Below, piece by piece: positions 1 to 9,672 of a stretch of DNA of 16,124 bases; position 1 is the stretch's first letter, and the number at the start of each line of letters is the position of its first letter. The position numbers and the translations under genes were made by a program. The stretch comes from JAVJSU01 sp040219275 (lineage in GTDB: Bacteria; Chloroflexota; Anaerolineae; Aggregatilineales; Phototrophicaceae): the NCBI GenBank assembly GCA_040219275.1, contig JAVJSU010000020.1, forward strand, positions 1 to 16,124, in the 5' to 3' direction. The notes below the pieces were generated by a model that was not told where the DNA came from, did not search any database, and saw only the letters and a list, made by a program, of their open reading frames with translations.

Positions 1-53
1 AAGTCGTAACAAGGTAGCTGTAGCGGAAGCTGCGGCTGGATCACCTCCTTTCT
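1..53 (+). rRNA. rrs: 16S ribosomal RNA, 3' end (partial)
   Basis: This is the universally conserved 3' end of 16S rRNA: the AAGTCGTAACAAGGTA segment, the helix-45 hairpin with its GGAA loop, and the anti-Shine-Dalgarno tail GGATCACCTCCTT. The rest of the gene lies outside the window. The mature 3' end is placed at about 51-53 by comparison with E. coli and B. subtilis; the exact nucleotide is uncertain. Confidence 0.97.
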
Positions 54-180
54 AGAAAACAGTGGAGAAATCGCAAGATAATCCACGAAAAAGCAGTACC
101 AAAGTCGGAGTATCTGAACAGAACTTCGCAAGATCAAACTACTTTTCTAGGATCGACACCTGTTTCTTTCTCACTATTCT

Positions 181-199
181 GCCGTTAAGCGGCATTTTT
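181..199 (+). terminator. terminator-like hairpin inside the rRNA spacer
   Basis: GCCG (181-184) pairs with CGGC (190-193) around a TTAAG loop, followed by ATTTTT. The shape matches a short intrinsic terminator or pause site. Full termination here would block 23S synthesis, so it more likely acts as a pause or processing hairpin that rRNA antitermination overrides. The stem is only 4 bp, so support is weak. Confidence 0.3.
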
Positions 200-352
200 C
201 AAAGTCTACGTTGACTTTCAAGCGAGGCTTTGTTAATATCTGAATAACGTTTAGTTTTCCAAATAAAATCAGGACAGTTACTTGGCACAGAGCGAGATCA
301 CATTCCAAACAGAATAGCATAGAAAAACATGCCAAACGCGCTGGAATGAGAT

Positions 353-381
353 CAGCTCGGCAGGGATGTCGGGCTGTTTTT
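353..381 (+). terminator. second terminator-like hairpin inside the rRNA spacer
   Basis: CAGCTCGG (353-360) pairs with TCGGGCTG (369-376) in 8 consecutive pairs, two of them G-U, around an 8-nt loop, with five T residues following at 377-381. The form is that of a rho-independent terminator on the rRNA strand. As it precedes 23S it must be read through in most transcripts, so an attenuator or processing role is more likely than a full stop. Confidence 0.35.
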
Positions 382-699
382 GTCTCTAAATGCCGAAGTA
401 AAACGAAACACCAGAAGCACCGCACCTTATAAAGAAGTGAATATGAGTAACCTGCCGAGCATCATCGAAGTCGGACGGTGTGGGAAAGAATTAAACCCCT
501 CTCCCCCAGCGTCGGGTGTCGATGAGAAATCATCTGGATACTCAGCCACGGGTAGTGATGAAAGTCAGTCACGACCAAACGCAGCTTAACAACCGAATAC
601 AATCAGAGTAACGCGCGAAGAGAAATCCAAAAAGAAAGAACCCGTAAATCAATTAGTAGCTTAAGAGGGTCTCACCGCAGAAGCGAAGCGCGAGAGGGT

Positions 700-720
700 C
701 TGCCTCTCCGTATCACCTCT
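700..720 (+). repeat. 5' arm of the pre-23S processing stem
   Basis: Nucleotides 700-720 pair with 3574-3594 over 21 positions with a single mismatch (717 against 3577), allowing G-U pairs. The arms lie just outside the predicted mature 23S ends. Such stems are the usual RNase III substrate in bacterial rRNA maturation. Confidence 0.75.
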
Positions 721-724
721 GCAA

Positions 725-3567
<2,843 letters not shown>

Positions 3568-3573
3568 TAGTAG

Positions 3574-3594
3574 AGATGTGGTGCGGGGAGGCAG
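3574..3594 (+). repeat. 3' arm of the pre-23S processing stem
   Basis: This arm is complementary to 700-720 with one mismatch and several G-U pairs. It begins a few nucleotides after the predicted 23S 3' end and would close the 23S precursor into a loop. Confidence 0.75.
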
Positions 3595-3830
3595 GAACTT
3601 TGGCGTAAGCTAAAACTGCATGAGACCCCCAAATAAGCACTAAACGATGAAGGAACGGGTTCGTCCTCGGAAGAGGACATCAAGAACGACGACCTTCGCC
3701 CCAAACGAACAAGGGTAAAAGAGTTGCTCTGATTGTATAAACGGTGGGTTGCGAAAGCGACCTGTGTAAAGCATGTGTTGAAGAATATCAGTTGAAAAAT
3801 AGACTGAGCAGTAGTTTAAAAAGCAGTAAA

Positions 3831-3847
3831 ACAAAAAAGAGAGCGGT
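3831..3847 (+). repeat. 5' arm of a long stem enclosing 5S rRNA
   Basis: Nucleotides 3831-3847 are complementary to 4025-4042 over 17 pairs, with one G-U pair and one bulged T. A weaker inner stretch (about 3856-3875 with 3997-4012) extends the stem toward 5S. It probably presents the 5S precursor to a processing nuclease. Confidence 0.6.
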
Positions 3848-3876
3848 CGTCTTCTGAGGAAGAGAAACAAAGATTT

Positions 3877-3994
3877 AGTTGGTGGTTAGAGCTGTGGGGG
3901 TCCACCCGGTCCCATCCCGAACCCGGAAGTTAAGCCCACAAGCGCTGATGGTACTGCACTGGTAACGGTGTGGGAGAGTAAGCCACTGCCAACG
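3877..3994 (+). rRNA. rrf: 5S ribosomal RNA
   Basis: This is a 5S rRNA of about 118 nt. It contains the conserved loop B and C block CCCATCCCGAACCCGGAAGTTAAGC (3911-3935) and the GATGGTACTGC segment (3947-3957). Terminal helix I is formed by 3878-3886 with 3985-3993, including G-U pairs. The ends are estimated from that helix. Confidence 0.95.
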
Positions 3995-4024
3995 CCAATC
4001 TTTTTCTTCTTCGGACAGGCACAC

Positions 4025-4050
4025 ACCGTTCTCTTTTTTTGTTTCTTTTT
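4025..4050 (+). terminator. 3' arm of the 5S stem with T-rich tract, probable rrn operon end
   Basis: ACCGTTCTC followed by seven T residues (4034-4040) pairs with 3831-3847, and a second T-rich run follows at 4042-4050. A long stem ending in T runs directly after 5S suggests the rrn operon terminator combined with the 5S processing stem. No strong local hairpin is present, so termination is inferred from position and T content. Confidence 0.4.
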
Positions 4051-4083
4051 CACTGTATAGCCTCATTGTTACATTACCTCAAT

Positions 4084-4112
4084 TTGTGTCCAGACTTCAT
4101 TCATTATATGAT
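4084..4112 (+). promoter_or_regulatory. predicted sigma70-like promoter for the 4142-8821 gene train
   Basis: TTGTGT (4084-4089) and TATGAT (4107-4112) are separated by exactly 17 nt, about 30 nt before the first start codon. It lies in the first AT-rich stretch after the rRNA operon. This is pattern matching only. Confidence 0.45.
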
Positions 4113-4141
4113 GATATTTTTGAAGTGATAGAAAGTCACCC

Positions 4142-5926
4142 ATGGTTATGCCTGATAGCACAGCCACAAAATCGAGTATCATTAAATGGTTTTGCTTGGT
4201 GATTGGACTCATCTCATTAATTGTGCTAACTGAAATTAACACAAACATTTTCGGGCTGTTTACCGTAGAAGTTCATCAAAGCATACAAATGGGATTGTTA
4301 GTGGGTGGAGTTTTGGGTCTCACCATAGCGTTCACCGGAATTCCACATAGAATTCACTTCAATCGCCGCGAAATGTGGATGCTAATTTTGATGACCACAT
4401 TCGCATTGTTTTTGCGCGTCTGGCAACTTGATACGGCTGTAAGTGTTCCCCTTTCCGATGAGTATATATTTGTCGATACAGCCATTGCCCTCTGGGATAA
4501 ACCGGATTTTCCCCTACTTGAACCACTTGATAGGGTAATAGCGTTCGTATGGGTACAACCCTATATGGTACTCCTCAGTATGGAGACACTAGGGTGGGGT
4601 GTATTCGCGGCACGGTTACCTTCTGTCATTGGTGGGACGCTGACGGTAATTGCCTGCTATTTTCTTGCAAAGCAACTGTTTGATCGTCGAACAGCAGTTG
4701 TTGCCGCACTCGTATTAGCGACCTTTCCCCCTCATATTCATATCAGCCGTATGGTGCTCATCAACGTTTTTGATCCGTTTTTTGGAACGCTAGCGCTAGC
4801 ATTTCTGGTGCGCGGCATAAAGAAAGCTGATTCACAAAGCCTTGCTATTTGTGGGTTGATGCTCGGTTTGACACAGTATTTTCACGAAGCAGGAAGACTG
4901 TTGTTTCCGATAGCTGTTTCGTTGTGGTTACTTGTTTCGATTTCTGGCGATTCCTTTACATCAAAATTACGAATTCTGATGACGCGAAGTTTTCAAATTT
5001 TCGTGCCGTTTCTTTTGATCGCTTTGCCGCTATATGTAACTTTATTTGCATTGGACTATCCTCTGTTCTCGCGTCTGGAGCAGACTTCACCGCGCGGCGA
5101 GCGAAATGCTTATGTCCTTGAACATACGCTTCCCAAAAACATACTTCCTGAGAATTACATAGAACGACTTGGTAATGTAATACTTCAAATTTTTGTCAAA
5201 CCAGATAACAGCCCGGATTTTTACGGCGGAACACAACCGATGTTACTCTACGTAATTTCACCGCTATTCTTGATAGGCATATTCTCTCTTTTTCGACCTA
5301 TCCGCGAGCGAAGTCATCAACAGTTAATGCTGTGGCTGGCACTAGCAATATTTGGCGTTGCGATGATCCGTATCGGCGCGTGGACAATACGCTTCGCACC
5401 AATCTTCCCTGCGATTGCTATCATTATTGCGTTGGGTATCCGACATCTCCATAACCTGTTCCCGATACCACTGAAGAGGCGTAGTCTGGTAGCGATACCA
5501 CTGTTTGTCGTCAGCGTGCAAATTTTCTACTATTTTGTCCCACATCTAAATTATTATAATCGGCAAGTCCGCTGGCAAAATGATTTTGCTGATGCTTTCC
5601 ACCGTTCGGTAGATTTGCCCCTACATACCAACATAAACTTTATTGATGAGGATGGCGTGTGGATGCCCTATATTCAGGTGTTGATGCGCTTATGGAAGCG
5701 CACGGATCTCGAGGTCGTTCATTTTCCAGCCGAGGAATTTGATTTGTCGACTGCGCGGACGTTAGAGGAAGACGGATTAGGTCAGGTATTTTTCGTAAAC
5801 CCGGAAGACGAACACTCCGTAGAAATTTTGCGTCAAGTCCTTCATCTTACTGGACCGGAGTACAGCCCTTATTCGGATGTGCCGATAGACCTTCAATATG
5901 CGTTATACTACGTGACAAATCCATAA
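4142..5926 (+). CDS. GT-C membrane glycosyltransferase (GT39/ArnT-like)
   Basis: This 594-aa polytopic membrane protein probably moves a sugar from a polyprenyl-phosphate donor to a lipid, glycan or protein on the outer face of the membrane. The N-terminal ~430 residues carry roughly ten hydrophobic segments. The first extracytoplasmic loop has the acidic pair Asp106-Glu107 in PLSDEYIF, at the place of the catalytic acidic motif of ArnT/PMT-type enzymes. Also typical are FLRVWQLD before that loop and ARLPSVIGGTL after it. The last ~120 residues are soluble and unassigned. Acceptor and donor cannot be told from sequence. The start ATG is 30 nt after the predicted -10 box; the leader has only a weak GAAAG ribosome site, and an ATG two codons later is an alternative. 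It heads a same-strand train with purU 34 nt downstream. Confidence 0.8.
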   Translation: MVMPDSTATKSSIIKWFCLVIGLISLIVLTEINTNIFGLFTVEVHQSIQMGLLVGGVLGLTIAFTGIPHRIHFNRREMWMLILMTTFALFLRVWQLDTAVSVPLSDEYIFVDTAIALWDKPDFPLLEPLDRVIAFVWVQPYMVLLSMETLGWGVFAARLPSVIGGTLTVIACYFLAKQLFDRRTAVVAALVLATFPPHIHISRMVLINVFDPFFGTLALAFLVRGIKKADSQSLAICGLMLGLTQYFHEAGRLLFPIAVSLWLLVSISGDSFTSKLRILMTRSFQIFVPFLLIALPLYVTLFALDYPLFSRLEQTSPRGERNAYVLEHTLPKNILPENYIERLGNVILQIFVKPDNSPDFYGGTQPMLLYVISPLFLIGIFSLFRPIRERSHQQLMLWLALAIFGVAMIRIGAWTIRFAPIFPAIAIIIALGIRHLHNLFPIPLKRRSLVAIPLFVVSVQIFYYFVPHLNYYNRQVRWQNDFADAFHRSVDLPLHTNINFIDEDGVWMPYIQVLMRLWKRTDLEVVHFPAEEFDLSTARTLEEDGLGQVFFVNPEDEHSVEILRQVLHLTGPEYSPYSDVPIDLQYALYYVTNP

Positions 5927-5960
5927 AGTGTCTTCTTATAGTCAATAAAGAATAGTGCAC

Positions 5961-6821
5961 ATGACTACAGAACCTTCAGCAATCTTGCTCATCTCTTGTC
6001 CGGATAGACGTGGCTTAGTCGCTACGATCACCGATTTTATCTTCAGGCGTAATGGAAATATTCTCCATCTTGACCAGCATGTTGATTCACAGCAAAACAT
6101 CTTCTTTATGCGGGTTGAGTGGACGCTAGAAAATTTTGAAACGCCCCGCCAGAATATCTCAGCCCATTTCACACCAATCGCCGAACAATTTGACATGCAG
6201 TGGCGCTTGCATTTTTCAGATGTTCGTCAACGTATGGCACTATTCATCTCAAAACAGGATCATTGCCTCTACGACGTTCTGTCGCGCTGGCAGGTAGGCG
6301 ATTTAGATTTAGACATCCCACTCATTGTCAGTAATCATCCTGATCTTGAATCTGTCGCTAAGAACTTTGGCATCGATTATCACACATTCAAAATTACGAA
6401 AGACACGAAAGCCGATCAAGAACAGGCACAATTACGTTTACTCAATGAGCATCAGATAGATTTTGTTGTGCTGGCGCGTTATATGCAAATTCTCTCGGCA
6501 GATTTCACGGCGCACTATCCAAACCGGATTATCAATATTCATCACTCCTTTTTACCTGCGTTTCCGGGTGCAAAACCCTATCATCAGGCTTTTGAGCGCG
6601 GCGTAAAAATTATTGGTGCAACCAGTCACTTCGTCACGCCTGATCTGGATGCTGGACCAATCATTGAGCAGGATGTTGCACGGGTAGATCATCGTGATTC
6701 TGTGCAAGAAATGGTACGAAAGGGCAAGGATTTGGAAAAAACCGTGCTATCACGCGCTATCTGGTACTATTTAGATCACCGTATTCTTGTTTACAATAAT
6801 AAAACAGTTGTTTTTAACTAG
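5961..6821 (+). CDS. purU: formyltetrahydrofolate deformylase
   Basis: PurU hydrolyses 10-formyl-tetrahydrofolate to formate and tetrahydrofolate in the cytoplasm, adjusting the one-carbon pool or feeding formate to PurT. The 286 aa match the family length (about 280). Residues 1-85 are an ACT regulatory domain, with CPDRRGLVATITDFIFRRNG. From about residue 88 comes the formyl-transferase fold shared with PurN. The catalytic triad is visible as Asn192 and His194 in INIHHSFLP and Asp230 in DLDAGPIIEQ. ATG 5961 is preferred over GTG 5955 because AAAG at 5947-5950 lies 10 nt before it and the ACT domain starts at once. A DUF2007 gene follows after 7 nt. No purine riboswitch or operator was seen. 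Confidence 0.93.
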   Translation: MTTEPSAILLISCPDRRGLVATITDFIFRRNGNILHLDQHVDSQQNIFFMRVEWTLENFETPRQNISAHFTPIAEQFDMQWRLHFSDVRQRMALFISKQDHCLYDVLSRWQVGDLDLDIPLIVSNHPDLESVAKNFGIDYHTFKITKDTKADQEQAQLRLLNEHQIDFVVLARYMQILSADFTAHYPNRIINIHHSFLPAFPGAKPYHQAFERGVKIIGATSHFVTPDLDAGPIIEQDVARVDHRDSVQEMVRKGKDLEKTVLSRAIWYYLDHRILVYNNKTVVFN

Positions 6822-6828
6822 GATTTCT

Positions 6829-7158
6829 ATGTCTTTCGGACTCTCAAACAAACCCAACAATACCTCATGGATGATCGTTTACATTACCCATAACCTCAGC
6901 GAGGCACATATTGTCGCTGGACGATTGGAACACGAAGGTATAAAAACGGTGATTAATCATATGGCTGGACGGGATGCTATCGGAATAACATTCGGTTCAC
7001 TTGGCGAGGTTAAAATTCTTGTCAATCCACAGGACTATGACCGCGCCGTTGCCATTATCGACCCTGAAATGCAATCAGAATTGCCAGATGATACGGACGC
7101 TATAGTCTTCGGATTTGATGATGAGGACGCATACTGGGATGACGATGATGAAGAATAA
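6829..7158 (+). CDS. small DUF2007-type putative signal-transducing protein
   Basis: This 109-aa protein has the pattern of the DUF2007 family (annotated as putative prokaryotic signal-transducing protein; molecular role unknown). MIVYITHNLSEAHIVAGRLE begins at residue 15, followed by EGIKTVI and then GEVKILVNPQDYDRAVAIID, a compact alpha/beta fold of about 65 residues. The last ~25 residues are strongly acidic and end in WDDDDEE. No signal peptide or membrane segment is seen. The start at 6829 has AGGA 5 nt upstream; an in-frame start at 6787 would overlap purU and is unlikely. The 3' end overlaps the next gene by 11 nt, which indicates co-transcription with translational coupling. Binding partner and ligand are unknown. 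Confidence 0.75.
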   Translation: MSFGLSNKPNNTSWMIVYITHNLSEAHIVAGRLEHEGIKTVINHMAGRDAIGITFGSLGEVKILVNPQDYDRAVAIIDPEMQSELPDDTDAIVFGFDDEDAYWDDDDEE

Positions 7159-8125
7159 CACGTTGACTGCTGTACCGGGTATTCGTGTTGGTCATCAGAC
7201 GCATCTAGCGGGTGCTACCGGCTGTACCGTAGTTATCTGCCCTGATGGAACAATCGGTGGCGTGGATCAACGTGGCGGTGCTCCAGGTACGCGAGAAACT
7301 GATTTACTCAGCCCTATGCACCTTATTGAACACGTCAACGCCATCGTGCTTTCCGGCGGAAGCGCCTACGGGTTAGCGACCGCAGATGGTGTCATGCGGT
7401 ATCTCGAAACCCACGAGATTGGCTATAAATCTAACTCAGGTTTTGTTGTGCCAATTGTACCTGCCGCTATATTAATGGATCTGCCAATAGGAGAAACCGG
7501 TATCCGGCCTGATGCACAGATGGGGTACGATGCGTGTGAATCCGCATCGTATGCTCCTGTGGCGCAGGGATCGGTAGGTGCGGGAACAGGTTGTAGAATC
7601 GGCGCATTTTCCGGTAACAATCGCGCCACAAAAGGGGGGATTGGATCCGCCGCCATTGATCTGGGCGATGGATTAATTGTAGCCGCATTGGTGGCAGTGA
7701 ATTCAGTCGGTGATGTGCTTAATGAAGATGGCACAATTCTTGCGGGTTTGCGTGACGAAGAAAATCCACAGAAATTCGTTGGTATGCTTAGTGCGATGCG
7801 CGTTCTGGCAAGAATGCCGCAAACCTCTGATTCCTCAAATACGGTGATTGGGGTGGTAGCGACCAATGCAAAATTGACGAAAGAGCATGTTAATAAAATG
7901 GCTCAGATGGCACATGATGGATTAGCCCGCGCAATCTCACCCTCTCATACCATGTTTGATGGTGATACAATTTTTGCGTTAGCGACAGGCGAAATCCATG
8001 CGAATGTGAGCGCAATCGGTGCTTTCGCGGCTGAAGCGGTTTCTCAGGCAATTCGTAATGGTGTACGCGCCGCAACGTCGCTTGGTGGTGTTCAAGCAGT
8101 GAGCGCCAATGACTCGGAAAGTTAG
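7148..8125 (+). CDS. P1/S58 family peptidase (DmpA-like aminopeptidase)
   Basis: This 325-aa protein belongs to the DmpA/S58 (P1) group of self-processing Ntn-type aminopeptidases, which release N-terminal or beta-amino acids from small peptides. Family hallmarks are LTAVPGIRVGH at the N-terminus, GGAPGTRETDLL (43-54), LSGGSAYGLATADGV (68-82), GAGTGCRIG (144-152) and ATKGGIGSAAI (160-170). Ser167 in GGIGSAA is the likely autocleavage and catalytic nucleophile by analogy; this is not proven here. No signal peptide is apparent, so it is probably cytoplasmic. ATG 7148 (or 7145) overlaps the DUF2007 gene; GGGA at 7136-7139 is a usable ribosome site. The real substrate is unknown. A response regulator starts 9 nt after its stop. 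Confidence 0.88.
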   Translation: MKNNTLTAVPGIRVGHQTHLAGATGCTVVICPDGTIGGVDQRGGAPGTRETDLLSPMHLIEHVNAIVLSGGSAYGLATADGVMRYLETHEIGYKSNSGFVVPIVPAAILMDLPIGETGIRPDAQMGYDACESASYAPVAQGSVGAGTGCRIGAFSGNNRATKGGIGSAAIDLGDGLIVAALVAVNSVGDVLNEDGTILAGLRDEENPQKFVGMLSAMRVLARMPQTSDSSNTVIGVVATNAKLTKEHVNKMAQMAHDGLARAISPSHTMFDGDTIFALATGEIHANVSAIGAFAAEAVSQAIRNGVRAATSLGGVQAVSANDSES

Positions 8126-8134
8126 GGGCAACCT

Positions 8135-8821
8135 ATGACAAAAGTGCTTATCATCGAAGATGAAGAAATTCTCTCAAGAAAATTGGCTGAAAAATTAGAA
8201 GCTGAAGGCTTTAAGGCGAGTATTTTACGGGATGGTGAGGGAAGTTTAGCAGTTGTACGTCAGGAAAAGCCCGATCTTATTATCCTTGATATTATGCTTC
8301 CAGGTTTAGACGGGTTAAGTATTTGCCGTATGGTGCGCCACGATAAAGACATCTCTCATATCCCGATTATCATGCTGACTGCGCGTGGTACAGAAGTTGA
8401 TAAAATTGTTGGGCTGGAAAGTGGTGCGGATGATTATATCGTAAAACCATTCGGGCTTGGCGAATTTTTAGCGCGTGTGCGGGCGGTAATGCGGCGCGGT
8501 GTTCCACAGGTGAGCCAACAGGAAGAGATGATTTCAGACGATTTGCGCTTGAATATGACGGAACGACGCTTTTATAAAGGCGAAGAAGAGGTCAAGCTCA
8601 GTAACAAAGAATTTGATCTGCTCTCGGAATTAATGCGCCATAAGAGCGCCGTTCTCTCGCGTGATTTGATTCTCACCAAAGTGTGGGGGCATGATTATTT
8701 TGTCGATAAGCGTACTGTAGATGTACATGTGCGCTGGTTACGTGAGAAAATCGAGGAAAACCCATCTAAACCCCGCCGCATCGTGACAGTTCGGGGCATT
8801 GGCTATCGTTTTGAGGGATAA
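8135..8821 (+). CDS. OmpR/PhoB-family response regulator, first of a tandem pair
   Basis: This 228-aa DNA-binding response regulator has a receiver domain (1-115) with the acidic pocket in EDEE (8-11), phospho-acceptor Asp52 in LDIMLPGLDG, switch Thr82 in MLTARG and Lys104 in IVKPFG. A winged-helix domain (about 130-228) carries VKLSNKEFDLL, the recognition region RTVDVHVRWLREKIE and the terminal VRGIGYRFEG. AGGGG (8124-8128) lies 6 nt before ATG, and the gene begins 9 nt after the peptidase stop. Roughly three quarters of residues match the next regulator by eye, and residues 74-117 look identical. No kinase is adjacent on its 5' side; the nearest is at 11653-13026. Target genes are unknown. 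Confidence 0.92.
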   Translation: MTKVLIIEDEEILSRKLAEKLEAEGFKASILRDGEGSLAVVRQEKPDLIILDIMLPGLDGLSICRMVRHDKDISHIPIIMLTARGTEVDKIVGLESGADDYIVKPFGLGEFLARVRAVMRRGVPQVSQQEEMISDDLRLNMTERRFYKGEEEVKLSNKEFDLLSELMRHKSAVLSRDLILTKVWGHDYFVDKRTVDVHVRWLREKIEENPSKPRRIVTVRGIGYRFEG

Positions 8822-8888
8822 ACCGTGTAGTTTGATACTGTGGGATTGTTATCTCATGCTTCACACTTCATAATCATTGCTTAACTCA

Positions 8889-8951
8889 GTTTAAGAGAAA
8901 TCCCGTAAACTTTAAACCCGATTTATTACTCCTACACGATAATCAGTTATC
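8889..8951 (+). promoter_or_regulatory. inverted repeats upstream of the second response regulator
   Basis: The 152-nt gap 8822-8973 holds two dyads. GTTTAA (8889-8894) is matched by TTAAAC (8912-8917), and GATAA-TCAG-TTATC (8938-8951) is a perfect 5-bp palindrome ending 7 nt before the AGGAG ribosome site (8959-8963). GGGATT (8842-8847) also pairs with AATCCC (8899-8904). These could be operator sites or mRNA hairpins. I saw no convincing -35/-10 pair. Confidence 0.35.
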
Positions 8952-8973
8952 CATCGTGAGGAGTAACGGGTAA

Positions 8974-9663
8974 ATGGTAAAAATATTAATTGTTGAAGAC
9001 GAAGAAACACTTATCAGAAATCTTGCTGATAAGCTCCGTGCGGAAGGCTTTAAAGTCGTCACTGCAATGGACGGTGAATCTGGCTTAGAAAAAGTACGTA
9101 CCGAAACCCCCGATCTGGTTGTTCTGGATATTATGCTCCCCGGTTTAGATGGTCTTAGCATCTGCCGGATGATCCGACATGATACAGCAACTTCCCATAT
9201 TCCGATTATTATGCTCACTGCACGCGGAACAGAGGTTGATAAGATTGTCGGGTTGGAGAGTGGGGCTGATGATTATATCGTCAAGCCATTCGGGTTAGGT
9301 GAGTTTCTGGCAAGGGTACGGGCGTTGATGCGTCGTGCGCCCGGCAGACCGTTATTGCAACAGGATGAGTTAATCTCCAACGACCTACGGCTGAATTTAA
9401 CGGCGCGCCGTGTGTTTATGGAGGAAGAAGAGGTCAAACTCAGTAACAAAGAGTTTGATTTACTGGCGGAACTCATGCGAAATCGGAGTGCGGTGCTCTC
9501 GCGTGATCTTATTCTCACTAAAGTGTGGGGATATGATTATTTTGTCGATAAGCGCACTGTGGATGTGCATATTCGCTGGTTACGGGAAAAAATTGAAGAT
9601 GATCCATCCAATCCACGCCGGATTGCAACTGTTCGGGGGGTTGGCTATAGATTCGAAGGATAA
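8974..9663 (+). CDS. OmpR/PhoB-family response regulator, second of a tandem pair
   Basis: This 229-aa regulator has a receiver with EDEE (8-11), phospho-acceptor Asp52, Thr82 and Lys104, then a PhoB-like winged helix with RTVDVHIRWLREKIE and a terminal GVGYRFEG. It is a paralogue of the upstream regulator. Protein similarity is high, while synonymous codons differ widely (for example in the LDIMLPGLDGLSICR block), so the duplication is not recent and both copies look selected. Divergence is concentrated in receiver residues 12-50 and the linker (119-133). AGGAG at 8959-8963 precedes the ATG. The membrane-protein gene begins 9 nt after its stop and the kinase follows that, so this copy is the more likely cognate partner of the kinase. 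Confidence 0.93.
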   Translation: MVKILIVEDEETLIRNLADKLRAEGFKVVTAMDGESGLEKVRTETPDLVVLDIMLPGLDGLSICRMIRHDTATSHIPIIMLTARGTEVDKIVGLESGADDYIVKPFGLGEFLARVRALMRRAPGRPLLQQDELISNDLRLNLTARRVFMEEEEVKLSNKEFDLLAELMRNRSAVLSRDLILTKVWGYDYFVDKRTVDVHIRWLREKIEDDPSNPRRIATVRGVGYRFEG

Positions 9664-9672
9664 AGCAATTTA

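Larger units (their letters stand above)
54..724 (+). other. 16S-23S internal transcribed spacer without tRNA genes
   Basis: The spacer is about 671 nt. I looked for tRNA-Ile, tRNA-Ala and other cloverleaf or TTCRANY signatures and saw none. It contains several local hairpins: 50-59 with 143-152 (directly after 16S), 62-66 with 82-86, 181-184 with 190-193, 201-206 with 213-218, and 353-360 with 369-376. The 9-mer TCGCAAGAT occurs twice (71-79 and 126-134). Nucleotides 700-720 form the 5' arm of the 23S processing stem. The 69-codon open frame at 380-589 has no recognisable protein and is treated as chance. Confidence 0.85.
3568..3876 (+). other. 23S-5S intergenic spacer, unusually long, no gene seen
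   Basis: This spacer is about 309 nt. It contains the 3' arm of the 23S stem (3574-3594) and two compact tetraloop hairpins: GTCCTC/GAGGAC around GGAA (3663-3678) and GGTTGC/GCGACC around GAAA (3747-3762). The 5' arm of a stem enclosing 5S starts at 3831. No tRNA was found, and I do not accept any protein-coding frame here. Confidence 0.75.

Noticed and set aside
380..589. 69-codon frame in the 16S-23S spacer.
   Set aside because: No ribosome site of note, no recognisable protein pattern, and it lies in transcribed rRNA spacer.
54..724. Possible tRNA-Ile or tRNA-Ala genes in the spacer.
   Set aside because: No cloverleaf, no TTC-containing T-arm and no matching D-arm were found in the right arrangement.
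3640..4066. Minus-strand frames over the 23S-5S spacer and 5S.
   Set aside because: They overlap 5S and its processing stem and are rich in Phe, Ser and Leu from reading T-rich spacer; no family resemblance.
7423..7866. 147-codon minus-strand frame.
   Set aside because: It is the antisense shadow of the S58 peptidase, whose motifs are clear in the plus frame.
8135..9663. Recent tandem duplication or assembly duplication of the response regulator.
   Set aside because: Synonymous positions differ throughout, the linkers differ and the flanks are unrelated, so this is an old duplication and not an assembly artefact.
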